DNA from: Acidimicrobiales bacterium
GTDB lineage: Bacteria; Actinomycetota; Acidimicrobiia; Acidimicrobiales; Acidimicrobilacustridaceae
Direction of reading: 5' to 3'
DNA: 64,000 bases
Assembly: GCA_025455885.1 (NCBI GenBank)
Contig: JALOLR010000005.1
Coordinates: 62,001 to 126,000 of the forward strand
Positions 16,827 through 25,553 of the stretch are shown piece by piece. The position numbers were made by a program, and so were the translations under genes. The notes below the pieces were generated by a model, which did not search any database, had not been told where the DNA came from, and was given only the letters and a program-made list of their open reading frames with translations. Position 1 is the first letter of the stretch; the number at the start of each line of letters is the position of its first letter.

Positions 16827-18338
16827 TCAGGAGCCCAGCCGCTCGAGGAGCTCGGCGGACGTCTCGCTCTCCTGGATCAACCTACCCACGTGGGCCTCGG
16901 TTCCGCGGGAGGGTTCCATCATCGGGACACGGCGCAGGGGCTCGATGCCGGTGTCGAAGACCAGCGAGTCCCAGTTGGCGGCGACGATGTCGTCCGGGAA
17001 CTTCTGGAGGCACCGCCCGCGGAAGTACGCCCGTGTGTCGTCGGGCGGGGTCGACATGGCCCGTTCCACCTCGTCATCGGCCGTGAGGCGCTCGAGCCCG
17101 ACCCGCGACGCCAAGGACCGGGACGGGCGCAGGTCGTGGTACTGGAGGTCGAGCGCAGCCAGGCGGGCGTCGCCCCACGCCAGGTCGTGACGTTGCCGGT
17201 AGCCGTCGATCAGCCGGTACTTGGCAACCCAGTCGAGCTGGTCGGCGAGCGCCATCGGATCACGCTCCAGGCCGGTCAGCACCGCCTCCCAGCGGCGCAG
17301 GACCTCGGTCCCCACGGCCTCCCCGACCGGCTCGAGCCCGACCTCGTCGGCGTACTTGCGGGCCCGGGTGAGCAGCTCCCACTGGACGTCGAGGGCGGTC
17401 ACGGTGGACCCGTCGGCCAGCGCCAGCGGCGCCCGTAGCGACAGGTCGTAGCTGACGGCACGCAGCGTGGGGACGGGTGCGGCGAAGGCGAACTGCCGCG
17501 GCAGGAAGTCGTCCTCGATCATGGCGAGCACCAGCGCGGTGGTCCCCACCTTCAGGAAGGTCGCCACCTCCGAGAGGTTGGCGTCGCCGATGATCACGTG
17601 CAGCCGGCGGTACTTGGTGGCGTCGGCGTGGGGCTCGTCGCGGGTGTTGATGATCGGGCGCTTCAGGGTGGTCTCCAGGCCGACCTCCTCCTCGAAGAAG
17701 TCGGCGCGTTGGCTGACCTGGAAGGGCACCTCCTCGGGAGCGACGTCGGCCTCGCACCCCACCTTCCCGGCCCCGGTGAAGATCTGACGGGTGATGAAGT
17801 GCGGGGTGGCGTGGGCGACGATGCGACCGAACGGCACGTCCCGGTCCATCAGGTAGTTCTCGTGGCAGCCGTAGGAGTTGCCCTTGCCGTCGGAGTTGTT
17901 CTTGTAGATCACGATCTCCTGGCCCGCCGGCAGCACCCGGTTGGCGGCCTCCATCGAGACCTGCAGGATCCTCTCGGCGGCCCGGTCGAACACCACGACC
18001 GAGCGGGCGTCGGCGCACTCGGGTGTGGAGCACTCCGGGTGGGCGTGGTCCACGTAGTAGCGGGCGCCGTTGGTCAGGACGGCGTTCACCAGATGGGTCT
18101 CGACCTCGGGGGCCGCGGCCCCGAGCGGGGACCACCCGCGCGCGTCGGTGCCGGGCTGTTCGTCCTCGAAGTCCCACCCCACCTTCGGCGCGGCTCCGGG
18201 ACGACCGGCGGCGGCAGCGGTCTCCTGGAGGTAGGCGGTGATGAGCACCGAGGAGGCGGCGATGGGGTTCGGGTCCTCCACACCGCGCAGGACGATGCCG
18301 TACTCCGTTTCGATGCCGCAGATCTTGGCGATGGCCAC
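16827..18338 (-). CDS. dop: Pup deamidase/depupylase Dop
   Basis: A 503-residue paralogue of PafA. Start GTG, then [14 protein letters not shown] (ATP/Mg strand); D97 in [16 protein letters not shown] is the catalytic Asp position. The stretch at about 40-80 ([28 protein letters not shown]) is the Dop loop, absent from Paf[20 protein letters not shown] is the shared family motif. Dop deamidates the terminal Gln of Pup and removes Pup from substrates. It starts 7 bases after mpa, so mpa-dop-pup is one operon. Confidence 0.96.
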   Translation of the reverse strand: MAIAKICGIETEYGIVLRGVEDPNPIAASSVLITAYLQETAAAAGRPGAAPKVGWDFEDEQPGTDARGWSPLGAAAPEVETHLVNAVLTNGARYYVDHAHPECSTPECADARSVVVFDRAAERILQVSMEAANRVLPAGQEIVIYKNNSDGKGNSYGCHENYLMDRDVPFGRIVAHATPHFITRQIFTGAGKVGCEADVAPEEVPFQVSQRADFFEEEVGLETTLKRPIINTRDEPHADATKYRRLHVIIGDANLSEVATFLKVGTTALVLAMIEDDFLPRQFAFAAPVPTLRAVSYDLSLRAPLALADGSTVTALDVQWELLTRARKYADEVGLEPVGEAVGTEVLRRWEAVLTGLERDPMALADQLDWVAKYRLIDGYRQRHDLAWGDARLAALDLQYHDLRPSRSLASRVGLERLTADDEVERAMSTPPDDTRAYFRGRCLQKFPDDIVAANWDSLVFDTGIEPLRRVPMMEPSRGTEAHVGRLIQESETSAELLERLGS

Positions 18339-18345
18339 GGTCGCC

Positions 18346-20103
18346 TCAGAGGTACTGGCCGGTGGCGATCCGCTCGATGCTCCGACCTCCGCGGGGGTCG
18401 GCGTCGGGCTGCTTGACGAGGGTGCGGATGTAGACGATCCGCTCCCCCTTCTTGCCCGAGATCTTCGCCCAGTCGTCGGGGTTCGTGGTGTTCGGGAGGT
18501 CCTCGTGCTCCTTGTACTCCTGGTGGATCGACTCGATCACGTCGTCGACCCGGATCCCGCGGGAGCCCTCGGCCAGGAATCGCTTGATGGCGAGCTTCTT
18601 GGCCCTCCGGACGATGTTCTCGATCATGGCTCCGGACGAGAAGTCCTTGAAGTACATGATCTCCTTGTCACCGTTCTGGTAGGTGACCTCCAGGAACTGG
18701 TTGGCCTCGTCCTCGCGGTACATCTCGACCACCGTCGTCTCGATCATCGCCCTGACGGCCTTCTCGGGGTCGCCGCCGCCGAGGCTCTCCACCTCGAGGG
18801 CGTCGAGGGGGAGATCGCTGGTCAGGTACCGGGCGAAGATCTGCGCCGCGGCCGTCTCGTCGGGTCGTTCGATCTTGATCTTCACGTCGAGGCGACCCGG
18901 TCGCAGGATGGCCGGGTCGATCAGGTCCTCACGGTTGGACGCCCCGATCACGATCACGTTCTTGAGCGTCTCGACGCCGTCGATCTCGGCGAGGAGCTGC
19001 GGGACGATCGTCGACTCCATGTCGGAGCTGATGCCGGTCCCCCGGGTGCGGAAGAGCGAGTCCATCTCGTCGAAGAAGACGATGACCGGCCAGCCCTCCT
19101 CGCTCTTCTCGCGCGCCCGCTCGAACACCAGGCGGATCTGGCGCTCGGTCTCGCCGACGTACTTGTTGAGCAGCTCCGGCCCCTTGATGTTGAGGAAGTA
19201 GCTCCTCGCGTCCTGGGTGCCGGCGAGCTCGGCCACCTTCTTGGCGAGGGAGTTGGCGACCGCCTTGGCGATGAGGGTCTTGCCGCAGCCCGGGGGGCCG
19301 TAGAGCAGGATGCCCTTCGGGGCGGGGAGCTTGTGCTCGGCGAAGAGGTCCTGGTGCAGGAAGGGGAGCTCGACGGCATCCATGATCTGGTCGATCTGGC
19401 CGTCGAGACCGCCGACGTCGGCGTAGGAGACGTCGGGCACCTCCTCGAGGACGAGCTCCTCGACCTCGGGGCGGGGCAGCTTCTCCAGGAGGAGCGCGGC
19501 CCGCGGATCGAGCAGCACCGAGTCGCCGGCCCGCAGCTTGACGTCGGCCAGGTCGGCGGAGAGCTCGACGACCTGCTCCTCGTCGGCACGGCCGAGGATC
19601 ATCGCCCGTCGACCGTCGGCGAGGAGCTCCTTGAAGGTGACGACCTCCCCCGTGCGCTCCGGGGCCCGGGCGAGCACCACGTTCAGCGACTCGTTCAGCA
19701 CGACCTCCGCGCCGCGGGCGAGCTCGTCGGCGTCGAGCACGGGGTGCAGCGCCACCCGCATCTTGCGGCCCCCCGAGAACACGTCGATCGTGCCGTCGTC
19801 GTTGCGGCCGAGGAAGGTGCCGTAGGCCGACGGCGGCTGCGTGAGCTTCTCGACCTCCTCGCGGAGGGCCGCGATGTGCTCGCGGGCCTCTCGAAGGGTG
19901 TAGGTGAGCTTCTCGTTCTGGCTCACCGCCTGGGACAGCTGGCCCTTGGTCTCGAGGAGGCGCTCCTCCAGCGTGCGGACCCGCTTGGGGGCGTCCTGGA
20001 GGCGGCGACGCAGCGACACCACCTCCTCCTCCAGCGCGGCGATCTGGTCGTGCACATCGGCCAGCTCGCGTGCGGCGCGGGTGTCGTCGTCAGGTGCGGG
20101 CAC
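18346..20103 (-). CDS. mpa: Proteasomal AAA+ ATPase Mpa/ARC
   Basis: A 585-residue unfoldase that feeds pupylated proteins into the 20S proteasome. Residues about 10-90 are a coiled coil that binds Pup, 95-200 hold two OB folds, and the AAA+ domain has Walker A GPPGCGKT (269-276) and Walker B FFDEMDS (344-349). It ends in G-Q-Y-L; the penultimate Tyr is the gate-opening motif that docks into the alpha ring. GTG start preceded by GAGGAGG and a TAGGGT box at 20137-20142. It is the first gene of the Pup operon. Confidence 0.97.
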   Translation of the reverse strand: MPAPDDDTRAARELADVHDQIAALEEEVVSLRRRLQDAPKRVRTLEERLLETKGQLSQAVSQNEKLTYTLREAREHIAALREEVEKLTQPPSAYGTFLGRNDDGTIDVFSGGRKMRVALHPVLDADELARGAEVVLNESLNVVLARAPERTGEVVTFKELLADGRRAMILGRADEEQVVELSADLADVKLRAGDSVLLDPRAALLLEKLPRPEVEELVLEEVPDVSYADVGGLDGQIDQIMDAVELPFLHQDLFAEHKLPAPKGILLYGPPGCGKTLIAKAVANSLAKKVAELAGTQDARSYFLNIKGPELLNKYVGETERQIRLVFERAREKSEEGWPVIVFFDEMDSLFRTRGTGISSDMESTIVPQLLAEIDGVETLKNVIVIGASNREDLIDPAILRPGRLDVKIKIERPDETAAAQIFARYLTSDLPLDALEVESLGGGDPEKAVRAMIETTVVEMYREDEANQFLEVTYQNGDKEIMYFKDFSSGAMIENIVRRAKKLAIKRFLAEGSRGIRVDDVIESIHQEYKEHEDLPNTTNPDDWAKISGKKGERIVYIRTLVKQPDADPRGGRSIERIATGQYL

Positions 20104-20136
20104 GGCCCACCTCCTCGGGTACGGCGTCGAGAAGCG

Positions 20137-20142
20137 ACCCTA
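20137..20142 (-). promoter_or_regulatory. -10 box (TAGGGT) of the mpa-dop-pup operon
   Basis: The minus strand reads TAGGGT 33 bases before the mpa GTG, with a GAGGAGG ribosome binding site between them. So this transcript has a short leader, unlike most promoters in the window. Confidence 0.5.
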
Positions 20143-20286
20143 TCCCGCGCCCTCGGCGGATCGGCGGAGCGGGGACGAAGGTTCACATGGCGGTGACATG
20201 GCCTGGCCGCGGGTCTCCTGCGGGCGATTCGTGGCCCTCCCGCGGGCGGGCGATGGGGTGGTCCGACGACCGGCGGGGCTCCCCCG

Positions 20287-20305
20287 TTCGGGAGTTTCTC
20301 CCGAA
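20287..20305. promoter_or_regulatory. Perfect inverted repeat, likely operator
   Basis: TTCGGGAG-TTT-CTCCCGAA is an 8-bp perfect palindrome with a 3-base spacer, about 30 bases upstream of the TATGGT box of the ferredoxin gene. There is no T-run, and it lies between divergent promoters. A protein-binding site is therefore more likely than a terminator. Confidence 0.45.
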
Positions 20306-20408
20306 TGTGCCGGGGAAACCCGGGGCGGGTGCGCTATGGTGGCGCCCAGGCGCCGGATCGACCACGATCAGCTCCCGTCCCACTCCCCGCACGAAGAGGT
20401 AACGGCGA

Positions 20409-20645
20409 ATGAAGGTCTGGATCGACCAGGATCTCTGCACCGGAGACGGTCTCTGCGAAGAGATCGCCCCTGACGTGTTCACCCTGCTCGACGACGGGTT
20501 GGCCTACGTCCGCGAGGGCGACAAGGTCTTCTCCGACCCGGGTGGGGCCGCCGGCCTCGCCAACATCCCCGAGGGCCAGCTCGACGCCGTCATCGAATCC
20601 GCCGAGGAGTGCCCCGGCGAGTGCATCTTCATCGAGGTCGAGTGA
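20409..20645 (+). CDS. Ferredoxin, P450-type small iron-sulfur protein
   Basis: A 78-residue acidic protein with cluster ligands C10, C16, C68 and possibly C72 (C-x5-C ... C-P-G-E-C). The C-x5-C spacing is that of the 3Fe-4S/4Fe-4S ferredoxins that feed electrons to cytochromes P450 and other oxygenases in actinobacteria. The third Cys is followed by Pro as usual. No P450 gene lies nearby, so the partner is unknown. Preceded by AAGAGGT and followed by a strong terminator. Confidence 0.85.
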   Translation: MKVWIDQDLCTGDGLCEEIAPDVFTLLDDGLAYVREGDKVFSDPGGAAGLANIPEGQLDAVIESAEECPGECIFIEVE

Positions 20646-20688
20646 CCCACGGGGCCCCGGCCCCCGGGTCCCGACACCGTCACCCGTG

Positions 20689-20715
20689 AACGGGGGAGCC
20701 ACCGGCTCCCCCGTT
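20689..20715. terminator. Bidirectional hairpin terminator
   Basis: AACGGGGGAGCC-ACC-GGCTCCCCCGTT is a perfect 12-bp stem with a 3-base loop, between the converging ferredoxin and MarP genes. The stem ends in AA/TT, giving weak bases for either direction. Confidence 0.8.
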
Positions 20716-20721
20716 GCGCGT

Positions 20722-21894
20722 TCAGCCCAGGCACGCCCCGGCCGACACCTCGGTCCCGGCCGCCGCCGCCTCGAGCACCGCCGCCAGCTCCGTGGTGGCC
20801 AGCGCGTAGGCGACCTCCGACCGGTCGCGGGCGATCGCGAAGGCGACCCCCACCACCCGACCGCCCGGGTCGACCAGCGCCGACCCCGAGTCACCCGGTC
20901 GCAGCGCGGCCGCCAGCTCGAGCACGTCGCGCCGGGTGGTGACGTCGTCGTAGATGTCACGCCCGGTGGCCTGCAACGGGCGGGCGACCTCGAAGGGGGC
21001 GATCCGCAACGGCTCGCCCCCCGGGTGGCCGAACACCCCGCCGATGGTGCCCGCCGGTGCCACCTCGTTCGTCACCGGGAGCGCCGGCCGGTCGAGGTCA
21101 TCGACGTCGAGCACGGCGAGATCGCGGTCGGGATCGAAGGCGACCAGCGTGGCGTCGAGGCGTCGCCCGTCGTCGCGGACGACCTCGGTCTCGGTCTCCC
21201 CGGCGACCACGTGGGCGTTCGTCACCACCCGACCCGGCGCGACCACCCAGCCGCTGCCGTCCTGGATCCGGTCACAGGCCGTCCCCTCGACCTTCACCAC
21301 CGAACGCGCCACCTCGTCGCTCGTCGCCGCGGAGAGGCCCGATCCGGGCGGGGGCGGACCGAGATCGGGTGTGGCCCGCAGGGCGTCGAAGACGTCCGGG
21401 AACGGATCGTCGCCGACGAGGTCCCGCAGCGCCTCCATCGCATCGGGGGCCGGCGGGAGGTGCTCGTCGATCGTCCGGGCGGCCAGGGACGTGGTGACGG
21501 GGCGTGCGATCCACGTCGGGCCGACGGCCAGCACCGGGAGGAGGAGCCAGACGACGGCCACCAACCCGGCGAGGCCGGCCAGGGCACCGAACCCCCCGTC
21601 GACCCGGCCGCCGACGCCGTCGGTGCGCCGGGGCCGGAGGCGACCGCCGATCAGGAAGCCGAGCGCCTGTCCGAGGGAGGCCCCGACGACCAGCAGGCAC
21701 ACGACCACCGCCAGCGTGACCGCCGGCCGCGTGCCCGCCATGCGGTCGAGGAGAGGAGGAGCCAACCGCACGGCGATGACCAGCCCGAGGCCGAGACCGA
21801 TCCACGAGAGGACGCGGGTCACGAACCCGAGGCGGTAGCCACCGACGGCGGCCGCCACCGCCAGGACCACGAGGATGACGTCGAGCCAGCTCAA
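20722..21894 (-). CDS. marP: Membrane-anchored serine protease MarP
   Basis: A 390-residue protein with four N-terminal membrane helices (about 5-125, CvpA-like) and a periplasmic chymotrypsin-fold domain. The triad is H228 (TNAHVV), D258 (DPDRDLAVLD) and S336 (RPGDSGSAL). C207 and C388 are 181 residues apart, the spacing I recall for the regulatory disulfide of M. tuberculosis MarP (Rv3671c). That enzyme protects against acid and cleaves peptidoglycan hydrolases. The start appears to be TTG at 21894, since no ATG or GTG precedes the first helix. Confidence 0.88.
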   Translation of the reverse strand: MSWLDVILVVLAVAAAVGGYRLGFVTRVLSWIGLGLGLVIAVRLAPPLLDRMAGTRPAVTLAVVVCLLVVGASLGQALGFLIGGRLRPRRTDGVGGRVDGGFGALAGLAGLVAVVWLLLPVLAVGPTWIARPVTTSLAARTIDEHLPPAPDAMEALRDLVGDDPFPDVFDALRATPDLGPPPPGSGLSAATSDEVARSVVKVEGTACDRIQDGSGWVVAPGRVVTNAHVVAGETETEVVRDDGRRLDATLVAFDPDRDLAVLDVDDLDRPALPVTNEVAPAGTIGGVFGHPGGEPLRIAPFEVARPLQATGRDIYDDVTTRRDVLELAAALRPGDSGSALVDPGGRVVGVAFAIARDRSEVAYALATTELAAVLEAAAAGTEVSAGACLG

Positions 21895-21919
21895 CGCGGG
21901 CCCGGGGCGCGGTGGTGCC

Positions 21920-22693
21920 TCACACCTGGAGCAGCCGGGCGTGGGTCAGGAACCCGGTGTGGGCCACCATGCGATGGTCGGGCCGGACGGCCTGCCCCTC
22001 GACGTGCCAGGTGCGGTTGAGCACCTCGACGGTCTCGGCGAGGTCGAAGGCGCTGTGCTCCAGGGCGTCCCGGAGCTGCATCACCTGCACGATGCTCGGG
22101 GTGTACGCGAGGAGGATCCCTCCGGGGTGCAGCGCCTTCTCGGCGTGGGGCACCACCTGCCAGGGCTCCGGGAGGTCGAGCACGACCCGGTCGAGGTCCG
22201 TCTCGTCGATCCCCTCGTAGCAGTCGCGCAGCTCGACCCGGTAGCGGCTCATGGCCTCGTCGCCGAGGAATGACGAGACGTTCGCCCGGGCCCGTTCGGC
22301 GAAGTCCTCACGGAGCTCGTAGCCGACGATGTCGGCGCCGGCGCGCAGCATCGCCATCGACAACGCACCCGAGCCGAGCCCCGACTCGAGCACCCTGGCC
22401 CCCGGGAAGAGGTCGGCGAGCATCAGGATCGGCCCCAGGTCCTTGGGGTAGATCACCTGGGCGCCACGGGGCATCTTCAACACGAAGTCCGACAGGGTGG
22501 GTCGGATCGCGAGGTACGACTGCGTGCGGGTGGAGCGCACCGTGGTGCCCTCGGGCTGCCCGATCAGCGAGTCGTGGCCGACGATGCCGGCGTGGGAGTG
22601 GAACTCCCCGGCCGGCTTGAGCACGATCAGGTAGCGCCGCTTCTTCTGGTCGATCAACAGGACGCGGTCGCCGACCTCGAAGGGCCGGGTCAC
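21920..22693 (-). CDS. trmI: tRNA (adenine-58-N1)-methyltransferase TrmI
   Basis: A 257-residue protein with a small N-terminal beta domain (VGDRVLLIDQKKRRYLIVL) and a Rossmann methyltransferase domain. The SAM motif is VLESGLGSGALSMAM at about 98-112. DLPEPWQVV is the catalytic motif of the TrmI/Gcd14 family, which methylates A58 in the T-loop of tRNA. The same gene (Rv2118c) lies beside the proteasome locus in M. tuberculosis. GTG start overlapping the stop of the TtuA-like gene. Confidence 0.93.
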   Translation of the reverse strand: MTRPFEVGDRVLLIDQKKRRYLIVLKPAGEFHSHAGIVGHDSLIGQPEGTTVRSTRTQSYLAIRPTLSDFVLKMPRGAQVIYPKDLGPILMLADLFPGARVLESGLGSGALSMAMLRAGADIVGYELREDFAERARANVSSFLGDEAMSRYRVELRDCYEGIDETDLDRVVLDLPEPWQVVPHAEKALHPGGILLAYTPSIVQVMQLRDALEHSAFDLAETVEVLNRTWHVEGQAVRPDHRMVAHTGFLTHARLLQV

Positions 22694-23664
22694 CGGTCGG
22701 ACCCCGAGGGCGCCCGGCCGAGCCGGACGGGCACCGGCCTGCCGGGTGCCGCGTCGGGGAGGTGCCCACCGGCCTTCTCGACGAGACGGCAGAACGCGCA
22801 GGTCTCGGTCGTGGTGGGCGCCCCGCACGACATGCAGGCCGCCAGGTCGAGGCGATCCTCCTCGGCCTCGGGGACGAAGCGCTCGGAGGCCCGGGCCAGG
22901 AAGCCGAAGTAGAAGGCGTGCTTGGCACCGGGTGACGCCCGCTCGATGTCGTTCAGGGCCTCCTTGTACACGAGGTGACGGTTGCCGACCGACATCGGGC
23001 ACTCGTCGACGAGGTAGTCGATGCCCCGCACGATGCAGTAGGCCGCCGACTCGCGCTCGGTGAGCCGGACCAGCGGCTTGACCTTCTTCGGGAACCCGTC
23101 TCGGGCGGGCAGCACGGGGTGCTGGCGACCGAGGTACTCGGTCTGCCAGTGCAACGTGTTGCCGAACAGCACCGCCGCCTCGTCGTCGAGGTTGTGGCCC
23201 GTCACCAGCACGTCGTAGCCCCCGTCGAGGGCGGCTGCGTCGAAGACGTGGCGTTTGGAGAGACCGCAGGCGGAGCACGGAGCACGCCGCGCCGCACGGG
23301 AGCCCTCGGGGATGTCGTAGCCGTAGGTGTCGCGGAGGTCGACCTCGATGAGGCGGAGCCCCCGCTCGCAGGCGAAGCGGCGAGCGTGCTCACCGGACAC
23401 GTCGCTGTACTCGCCGATCCCGAGGCCCACGTAGAGGCCGTCCGCCGAGTGGCCGAGCTCGTGGAGGAGGTCCCACACGGCGAGGGAGTCCTTGCCACCG
23501 GAGACGGCGACCAGCACACGGTCGCCGGGCTCGATCATCCCGAACTCCTCGATGGCCTTGGTGACCTGGCGCCGACACTGCTCGAGGAAGTGCTCGGCGC
23601 AGAAGTTGGCGTTGTGCCGACGGATGTCGATGATCGCCGGTTCCCGGCAGGTCACGCACTTCAC
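22690..23664 (-). CDS. TtuA/Ncs6-like tRNA 2-thiolation enzyme (PP-loop)
   Basis: A 324-residue N-type ATP pyrophosphatase. The PP-loop SGGKDS is at 55-60. An N-terminal zinc finger (C3, C6, C22) and a C-terminal one (CMSCG...CAFC) flank the domain. The central CSACG and the GHNLDDEA motif are present. This is the architecture of Thermus TtuA, which uses a ubiquitin-like sulfur carrier to thiolate U54 of tRNA, and of TIGR00269 proteins. The GTG start overlaps the stop of the small carrier gene, strong support for a TtuA-TtuB type pair. Located next to trmI, another T-loop modifier. Confidence 0.85.
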   Translation of the reverse strand: MKCVTCREPAIIDIRRHNANFCAEHFLEQCRRQVTKAIEEFGMIEPGDRVLVAVSGGKDSLAVWDLLHELGHSADGLYVGLGIGEYSDVSGEHARRFACERGLRLIEVDLRDTYGYDIPEGSRAARRAPCSACGLSKRHVFDAAALDGGYDVLVTGHNLDDEAAVLFGNTLHWQTEYLGRQHPVLPARDGFPKKVKPLVRLTERESAAYCIVRGIDYLVDECPMSVGNRHLVYKEALNDIERASPGAKHAFYFGFLARASERFVPEAEEDRLDLAACMSCGAPTTTETCAFCRLVEKAGGHLPDAAPGRPVPVRLGRAPSGSDR

Positions 23665-23861
23665 GCCTGGCCCCCCGAGATGACCGGCCGGATCTCGACG
23701 GAGGCATCGTCGGCCAGGGTGGCGTCGCCGGCCACCAGCTCACCGTCCATCACGACCAGCACCGACTCGCGGTTCAGATCGAAGCGGGCGAGGAGGTTGA
23801 CGACGGTGATCGGGCCGTCGACGTCGACCTCTCGTCGGGGGTTGCGCAGCAGCACCTTCAC
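23661..23861 (-). CDS. MoaD/ThiS-family (TtuB-like) sulfur carrier with C-terminal GGQA
   Basis: A 66-residue beta-grasp protein (VKVLLRNPRREVDVDGPITVVNLLARFDL ... LVVMDGELV) of the ThiS/MoaD type. In this family the protein normally ends in Gly-Gly, whose carboxylate is thiolated. Here the last residues are S-G-G-Q-A before TGA, so two residues follow the di-glycine. It is translationally coupled to the TtuA-like gene (GTGA overlap) and is presumably its sulfur donor. The extra QA would need removal, or the protein acts otherwise. GTG start. Confidence 0.8.
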   Translation of the reverse strand: MKVLLRNPRREVDVDGPITVVNLLARFDLNRESVLVVMDGELVAGDATLADDASVEIRPVISGGQA

Positions 23862-23936
23862 CCCGACATGATCGCAGGCCGGGGGCGGTCCGTGGACTCG
23901 ACCTCCGGGTGGAGGGTGCGCCGACGACCGGGGCGG

Positions 23937-24200
23937 TCAGCCGACCGACCGGTCGAGGCGCCGTTGCGCCTTCGCGGCGCGGCGCCGCTCCCGCCGGCCG
24001 GGAAGAGAGCCTCCGTGCTCGATCACGATGGTCTGACCCGGCTCGAGGACCTCGCGCACGACGACCTGGGGCGGCGGCTTCAACGCCCACTGCACGGCCC
24101 GGATGCCCCAGGCGATGCCCCCGATGACCAACCAGGGTCTGCTGTCGCCGAAGACCCCTCGCGAGAGCCCGATGCGGCGAGCGCTGTCGAGCACGCCCAT
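23937..24200 (-). CDS. Small membrane protein, unknown
   Basis: An 87-residue protein with one hydrophobic segment (RPWLVIGGIAWGIRAVQWAL, about 21-40), a short strand-rich part, and a very basic C-terminus (RRERRRAAKAQRRLDR). No family recognised. Its ATG overlaps the stop of the preceding gene (TGATG), so it is the third member of a coupled set of small membrane proteins (24744 to 23937). Confidence 0.55.
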   Translation of the reverse strand: MGVLDSARRIGLSRGVFGDSRPWLVIGGIAWGIRAVQWALKPPPQVVVREVLEPGQTIVIEHGGSLPGRRERRRAAKAQRRLDRSVG

Positions 24201-24412
24201 CAGATCCGCCTGATCTCGACGACGGTGCGCCGCTTGCGACCACGGCGGCTGCCGAGGGCGAACGCGACCACGACGATGGTGACCGCGACGGCGGCGAGCG
24301 CGATCCCCACGTAGTCGCGGACGTCGTCCTCGATCGAGTCGACCTCGCTCTGGATGTCGCGGAACTTGGCCTCGATGTCGTCGCGGGTGATGGGGGTCGA
24401 GGTGGTGGTCAC
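24200..24412 (-). CDS. Small single-pass membrane protein, unknown
   Basis: A 70-residue protein: a charged helical N-terminus (DDIEAKFRDIQSEVDSIEDDVRDY), one membrane helix (about 36-53) and a basic tail. Its ATG-containing start overlaps the end of the holin-like gene, and its end overlaps the next gene. It is probably part of a small cell-envelope complex with both neighbours; I recognise no family. Confidence 0.55.
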   Translation of the reverse strand: MTTTSTPITRDDIEAKFRDIQSEVDSIEDDVRDYVGIALAAVAVTIVVVAFALGSRRGRKRRTVVEIRRI

Positions 24413-24744
24413 GGGGTCTCCCGGGGGGCGTTGTCGACGGGGGTGCCGAGGCCCCCCTTGGCGATCCGGGAGACGACGAGGGCGCCGACCGCCACGAGCC
24501 CGAGCAGCACGACGAGGTACGGGACGAAGGACCAGAAGCCGTCGAACACGTCGCCGGTCAACGTCTGCAGCGCCCGCAGCACCGAGAGGGACAGGAACAG
24601 CGTCCCGAGGCCGAAGAGCACCGCGGCGCCGATCCCGTAGCCGAGGAACCGACCCAGGTTGCGCAGCGGATCGACCGTCTCCTGCTTGGCGTAGGCGACG
24701 AGCAGGTCCTTCAGGTCCTGGACGGTCTCGGGCACCGGTGTCAT
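24409..24744 (-). CDS. Phage-holin/DUF1469-like membrane protein
   Basis: A 111-residue protein with an N-terminal amphipathic helix (TVQDLKDLLVAYAKQETVDPLRNLGRF) and two membrane helices (about 36-58 and 74-91). This plan, a YAKQE...P helix plus two helices, is that of the actinobacterial putative holin/DUF1469 superfamily, chromosomal proteins of unknown role that are not phage-linked. I chose ATG 24744; upstream reading is anti-sense-like and lacks conservation. First gene of the small-membrane-protein set. Confidence 0.65.
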   Translation of the reverse strand: MTPVPETVQDLKDLLVAYAKQETVDPLRNLGRFLGYGIGAAVLFGLGTLFLSLSVLRALQTLTGDVFDGFWSFVPYLVVLLGLVAVGALVVSRIAKGGLGTPVDNAPRETP

Positions 24745-24835
24745 GTGCGCAGCTCTCCGGTCGGTCGACGAGGCGAACCCGGCCACCCTACCCACCGGGC
24801 CCCCGTCGCTCGACGACGACGCAGCCCCGCCACGC

Positions 24836-25495
24836 TCAGCCGTCGCCGGCGCCGCCGTCCTCGGGGTCGAACGTCTCGGCGGACATGGCCAGACGACGGG
24901 CGAGGAACTCGGCCTCCTCGTCGAGCATCGCCGCCAACCTCGCCAGTCGGGAGTCGGGGCCCGGCTCCACGAGGAGGGCGTGCACGTCCACGGGGCCGAA
25001 GGGCGCGACCGCCGTGGCCTGGTAGCTGGCCAGGACCGGGTCGTCGGAGAGCTCGACGGTCGCCGGGGCAACCGGCTCGCCCAGCTCGGCGGCCGCGGCG
25101 AGCACCTGCCGCAGGCTCGCCGTCACGGCCGCCAACCGCTCCCCCACGTCCGCCTCGGCGGCCTCGTCCTCCCAGTCGACCACCTCGGCGCGCGGATAGG
25201 GGTCGTCGGGCAGCCAGTGCTCCACCCTGATCCGGCGCACGCCCACGCACCCGAGCCCCCAGCGTCCGTCGTCGAAGTGCACCGCCTCGAGGATGCGGGC
25301 CACCGTCCCGACGTCACGGCGCAGCTCGCCGCCGCCGACCTCGCTGCCCCGCTCGATCAACACCACGCCGAACTCGGCGTCACCGGCGAGGCAGTCGGTG
25401 ACGAGGGCGCGGTACCGAGCCTCGAAGACGTGGAGCGGCAGCACCATGCCCGGGACGAGCACGGACCCGAGGGGGACCATCGGCAGCAACGCCAT
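24836..25495 (-). CDS. Stand-alone LON substrate-binding domain protein
   Basis: A 219-residue protein whose N-terminus (LLPMVPLGSVLVPGMVLPLHVFEARYRALV) is the start of the LON N-terminal domain. The fold continues through FGVVLIERGSEVGGGE and VGTVARI, then a helical C-terminal part. No ATPase or Ser-Lys protease domain is present, so it is not a protease. Such proteins are common in actinobacteria and their role is unknown. ATG 25495 is the natural start because the fold begins right after it. Confidence 0.85.
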   Translation of the reverse strand: MALLPMVPLGSVLVPGMVLPLHVFEARYRALVTDCLAGDAEFGVVLIERGSEVGGGELRRDVGTVARILEAVHFDDGRWGLGCVGVRRIRVEHWLPDDPYPRAEVVDWEDEAAEADVGERLAAVTASLRQVLAAAAELGEPVAPATVELSDDPVLASYQATAVAPFGPVDVHALLVEPGPDSRLARLAAMLDEEAEFLARRLAMSAETFDPEDGGAGDG

Positions 25496-25553
25496 CGGGC
25501 CACCGTAGGTGCGGACCGCCGGGCCGACCGGGTCGGAGCGACCGGTCGTCGCC

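Larger units (their letters stand above)
20104..20408. other. Divergent intergenic region between mpa and the ferredoxin gene
   Basis: A 305-base gap, the largest here. It contains the mpa promoter box (20137-20142), the perfect inverted repeat at 20287-20305, a possible ferredoxin -10 box TATGGT at 20335-20340, and an AAGAGGT ribosome binding site about 10 bases before the ferredoxin ATG. I see no coding sequence in it. Confidence 0.6.
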
